Shown here piece by piece: positions 62,302 to 64,000 of a stretch of 64,000 nucleotides of DNA (its first letter is position 1; each line of letters begins with the position of its first letter). A program made the position numbers and the translations under genes. Under the pieces are notes generated by a model. That model saw only the letters and a program-made list of their open reading frames with translations. It did not search any database and was not told the DNA's origin. The stretch spans positions 62,001-126,000 of the forward strand of contig NZ_QGOL01000008.1 of NCBI RefSeq assembly GCF_003259255.1, written 5' to 3'. Origin of the DNA: Algoriphagus litoralis (GTDB lineage Bacteria; Bacteroidota; Bacteroidia; Cytophagales; Cyclobacteriaceae).

Positions 62302-63672
62302 ATGAAAACCCACGTTATGCGTACTTTAAAATTACTCTCTGTTGTGCTTGGTATCAGCTTGGCGTTTACCGCCTGCCAAGAACCTGTAGACTACAGCAAT
62401 GCAATCAGCGATGGTCAGTATTTCCATCGAGCTCAAACCCGGATCACAGAAGTCATTATTCATGATATCTTCTCACCTCCTGTGGCCGCACGGATTTATT
62501 CCTATACTTCGCTGGCAGGCTATGAAGTGGCTGCGGCGAGCGACCCGAAAAACTACGCCCCATTAATGGGTCAGTTGAACGGATCCGAACCTATTAAGCT
62601 ACCGGTACCTGACAATGTCTATGCACCTCTTGCCTCCTTGGCAGCTTACTACCATGTCGGAACAGCATTGATTTTCTCTGAGGAGAAAATGCACGAGCAC
62701 CGGGATGCAGTCTATGCAGAATTGCGAGAGAAAGGCATTCCTGAGGACGTGTTTGAAGCCTCGGTAAATTATGGAAAAGCAGTAGGCGACAAAGTGATCG
62801 CTTATGCCAAAAAGGACAACTACCACGAAAGCCGCTCATTCCCAAAATACAGCGTGGTAAACGAGCCGGGAACCTGGCAGCCCACTCCTCCAGCATACAT
62901 GGAGGCGATTGAGCCGCATTGGAACAAAATCAGGACCTTCGTACTGGATTCGGCGGCACAGTTTAAGATTGCTCCGCCTCCTCCCTATTCCACAGAGCCC
63001 AATTCGGAGTTTTACCGATTAGCCAAGGAAGTCTACGATGCCAAGCAAAACGCAAGCCCCGAAGAGACAGCAATAGCCATGTTTTGGGACTGTAATCCTT
63101 ACAAAATGAATGTAAAGGGACACGTGATGTTTGCAGAGAAAAAGATCACCCCAGGCGGCCATTGGATGGGGATTGCCTCCATTGCATCTGCTGCCGCAGG
63201 CAAAGACTGGAAAGGAACCGTGGAAGCTTTGGCATTGACTGGAATCTCACTCAATGAAGCATTTATTGCCTGCTGGGACGAAAAGTACCGAAGCAAACTG
63301 ATCCGTCCTGAGACCTACATCAATCAATTTATCGATGAAGACTGGGTTCCTTTGCTCCAGACTCCTCCTTTTCCTGAGCACACGTCCGGACATAGTGTAG
63401 CTTCCACCGCTGCTGCTTATTCGTTGACGCAGCTATTCGGGGATGAGCTCCATATCGTTGACAGTACCGAAGTAGCCTATGGCCTTCCGGTCCGAGAATT
63501 TGAAGGCTTCACCAATGCAGCGGCAGAAGCAGCCATCAGCCGGTTTTATGGGGGGATCCACTACATGCCGGCTATTAATGAAGGCGTCAAGCAAGGAAGA
63601 CAAGTCGGTGAACTAATCTGGCAGAAAATCTCTACCAAGCCGGATCGGGTGGCGATGTTAGAAAGACGCTAG
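62302..63672 (+). CDS. Vanadium-dependent haloperoxidase / PAP2-superfamily lipoprotein
   Basis: 456 residues. Lipoprotein signal with C25 (AFTACQEP); an ATG at 62317 could be the start instead. The oxyanion site of vanadate haloperoxidases and PAP2 phosphatases is visible: KYRSKLIRP (K328, R335), HTSGH (S362, G363, H364) and SRFYGGIH (R414, H420). The Asp that usually follows the last His by four residues in PAP2 enzymes and fungal chloroperoxidase is Ala here. Such enzymes oxidise halides with H2O2 or hydrolyse phosphoesters; which applies here is not decidable from sequence. It is on the surface or in the periplasm beside the SusC/D and VCBS proteins. Confidence 0.88.
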   Translation: MKTHVMRTLKLLSVVLGISLAFTACQEPVDYSNAISDGQYFHRAQTRITEVIIHDIFSPPVAARIYSYTSLAGYEVAAASDPKNYAPLMGQLNGSEPIKLPVPDNVYAPLASLAAYYHVGTALIFSEEKMHEHRDAVYAELREKGIPEDVFEASVNYGKAVGDKVIAYAKKDNYHESRSFPKYSVVNEPGTWQPTPPAYMEAIEPHWNKIRTFVLDSAAQFKIAPPPPYSTEPNSEFYRLAKEVYDAKQNASPEETAIAMFWDCNPYKMNVKGHVMFAEKKITPGGHWMGIASIASAAAGKDWKGTVEALALTGISLNEAFIACWDEKYRSKLIRPETYINQFIDEDWVPLLQTPPFPEHTSGHSVASTAAAYSLTQLFGDELHIVDSTEVAYGLPVREFEGFTNAAAEAAISRFYGGIHYMPAINEGVKQGRQVGELIWQKISTKPDRVAMLERR

Positions 63673-64000
63673 ATATTAGACACAAGAATTTAGACAAGGA
63701 AGAAGTCAGAGGTCTAAAGGCAGAAATTTAGCTGTCGCATTTAGGCTAAAAAGGCAGAAACAATAGAGATCCCGAGGCGAGAGTTTCGGGATTTTTTGTT
63801 CCAGATTTTTTAACCGTTAAGAAAATTAAGGGCTGATATTCAGCGCTTCATTTTGCACAATTAATTCAACTCATAATACCTTGAACTGCTCAGGAGATTT
63901 GATCTCCAAAACTTAATTTTCTCAAATTCCTAAATGGTAATAGACCATTATAAAAAAGGTTGAGAGCGAAGGATTCATTGATACAGCTTCCGATCCAAAA
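63673..64000. other. Non-coding end of the window
   Basis: 328 bases after the haloperoxidase-like gene with no convincing reading frame. Apart from the terminator at 63768-63798 I see only AT-rich sequence, so the next gene lies outside the window. Confidence 0.6.
63768..63798 (+). terminator. Terminator after the haloperoxidase-like gene
   Basis: ATCCCGA (63769-63775) pairs with TCGGGAT (63786-63792) around a 10-base loop, followed by six T. It lies about 95 bases after the stop codon and closes the accessory locus. Confidence 0.85.

Overview
The window is chromosomal DNA of a member of the phylum Bacteroidota, most likely order Cytophagales (a Cyclobacteriaceae/Algoriphagus-like organism; the rank below phylum is inference). 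The evidence is a SusC/SusD pair, DUF5686 and DUF3467 proteins, promoters of the Bacteroidota form TTTG-N19-TAnnTTTG, translation starts without Shine-Dalgarno sequences, and many lipoproteins with a short S-C or A-C lipobox. No rRNA, CRISPR array, insertion sequence or prophage gene was seen.

Layout. (1) 1-5103: the tail of a sugar-phosphate isomerase/epimerase, a small membrane protein, then on the minus strand the cysteine genes cysM and cysE, a small outer-membrane-type protein, a DivIC/FtsB-like division protein and enolase. (2) 5126-6223: carA, directly upstream of eno. (3) 6341-24293: the translation superoperon, all minus strand. It is read as rpsL-rpsG-fusA-rpsJ, terminator, new promoter, then rplC-D-W-B, rpsS, rplV, rpsC, rplP, rpmC, rpsQ, rplN-X-E, rpsN, (internal promoter) rpsH, rplF-R, rpsE, rpmD, rplO, secY, map, infA, rpmJ, rpsM-K-D, rpoA, rplQ, terminator. 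(4) 24392-37828: DUF3467 gene, rpoC, rpoB, rplL-J-A-K, nusG, secE, tRNA-Trp, tuf, and tRNA-Thr, -Gly and -Tyr, all minus strand. The order resembles the E. coli tufB/secE-nusG/rplK-rpoBC region. (5) 37983-46702: M1 aminopeptidase lipoprotein, an orphan biotin carrier protein, pyrH-frr, an AAA_14/DUF4143 ATPase with tandem palindromes over its promoter, and a DUF5686 outer-membrane protein. (6) 47219-63672: an accessory locus on the plus strand. It holds SusC, SusD, three paralogous lipoproteins of about 1,090 residues with FG-GAP/VCBS repeats and an ASPIC/UnbV domain, a 194-residue lipoprotein of no recognised family, and a vanadium-haloperoxidase/PAP2-type lipoprotein.

How the genes work together. 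Regions 3 and 4 make ribosomes, elongation factors, RNA polymerase and the Sec translocon. Five promoters serving r-protein or tRNA genes share the extension TAnnTTTGCnnnCC, which non-translation promoters here lack. Many gene junctions are the same 8-mer TAATCATG (stop codon, two bases, start codon), which fits coupled re-initiation without Shine-Dalgarno sequences. Region 6 looks like an outer-membrane uptake system whose cargo is not a recognisable polysaccharide, since no glycoside hydrolase is present. Its surface is built from Ca-binding beta-propeller lipoproteins plus a halide- or phosphate-type oxyanion enzyme. A LacI-type palindrome upstream of susC and a terminator hairpin after susD suggest regulated and graded expression. 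This locus is the best candidate for an undescribed system in the window.
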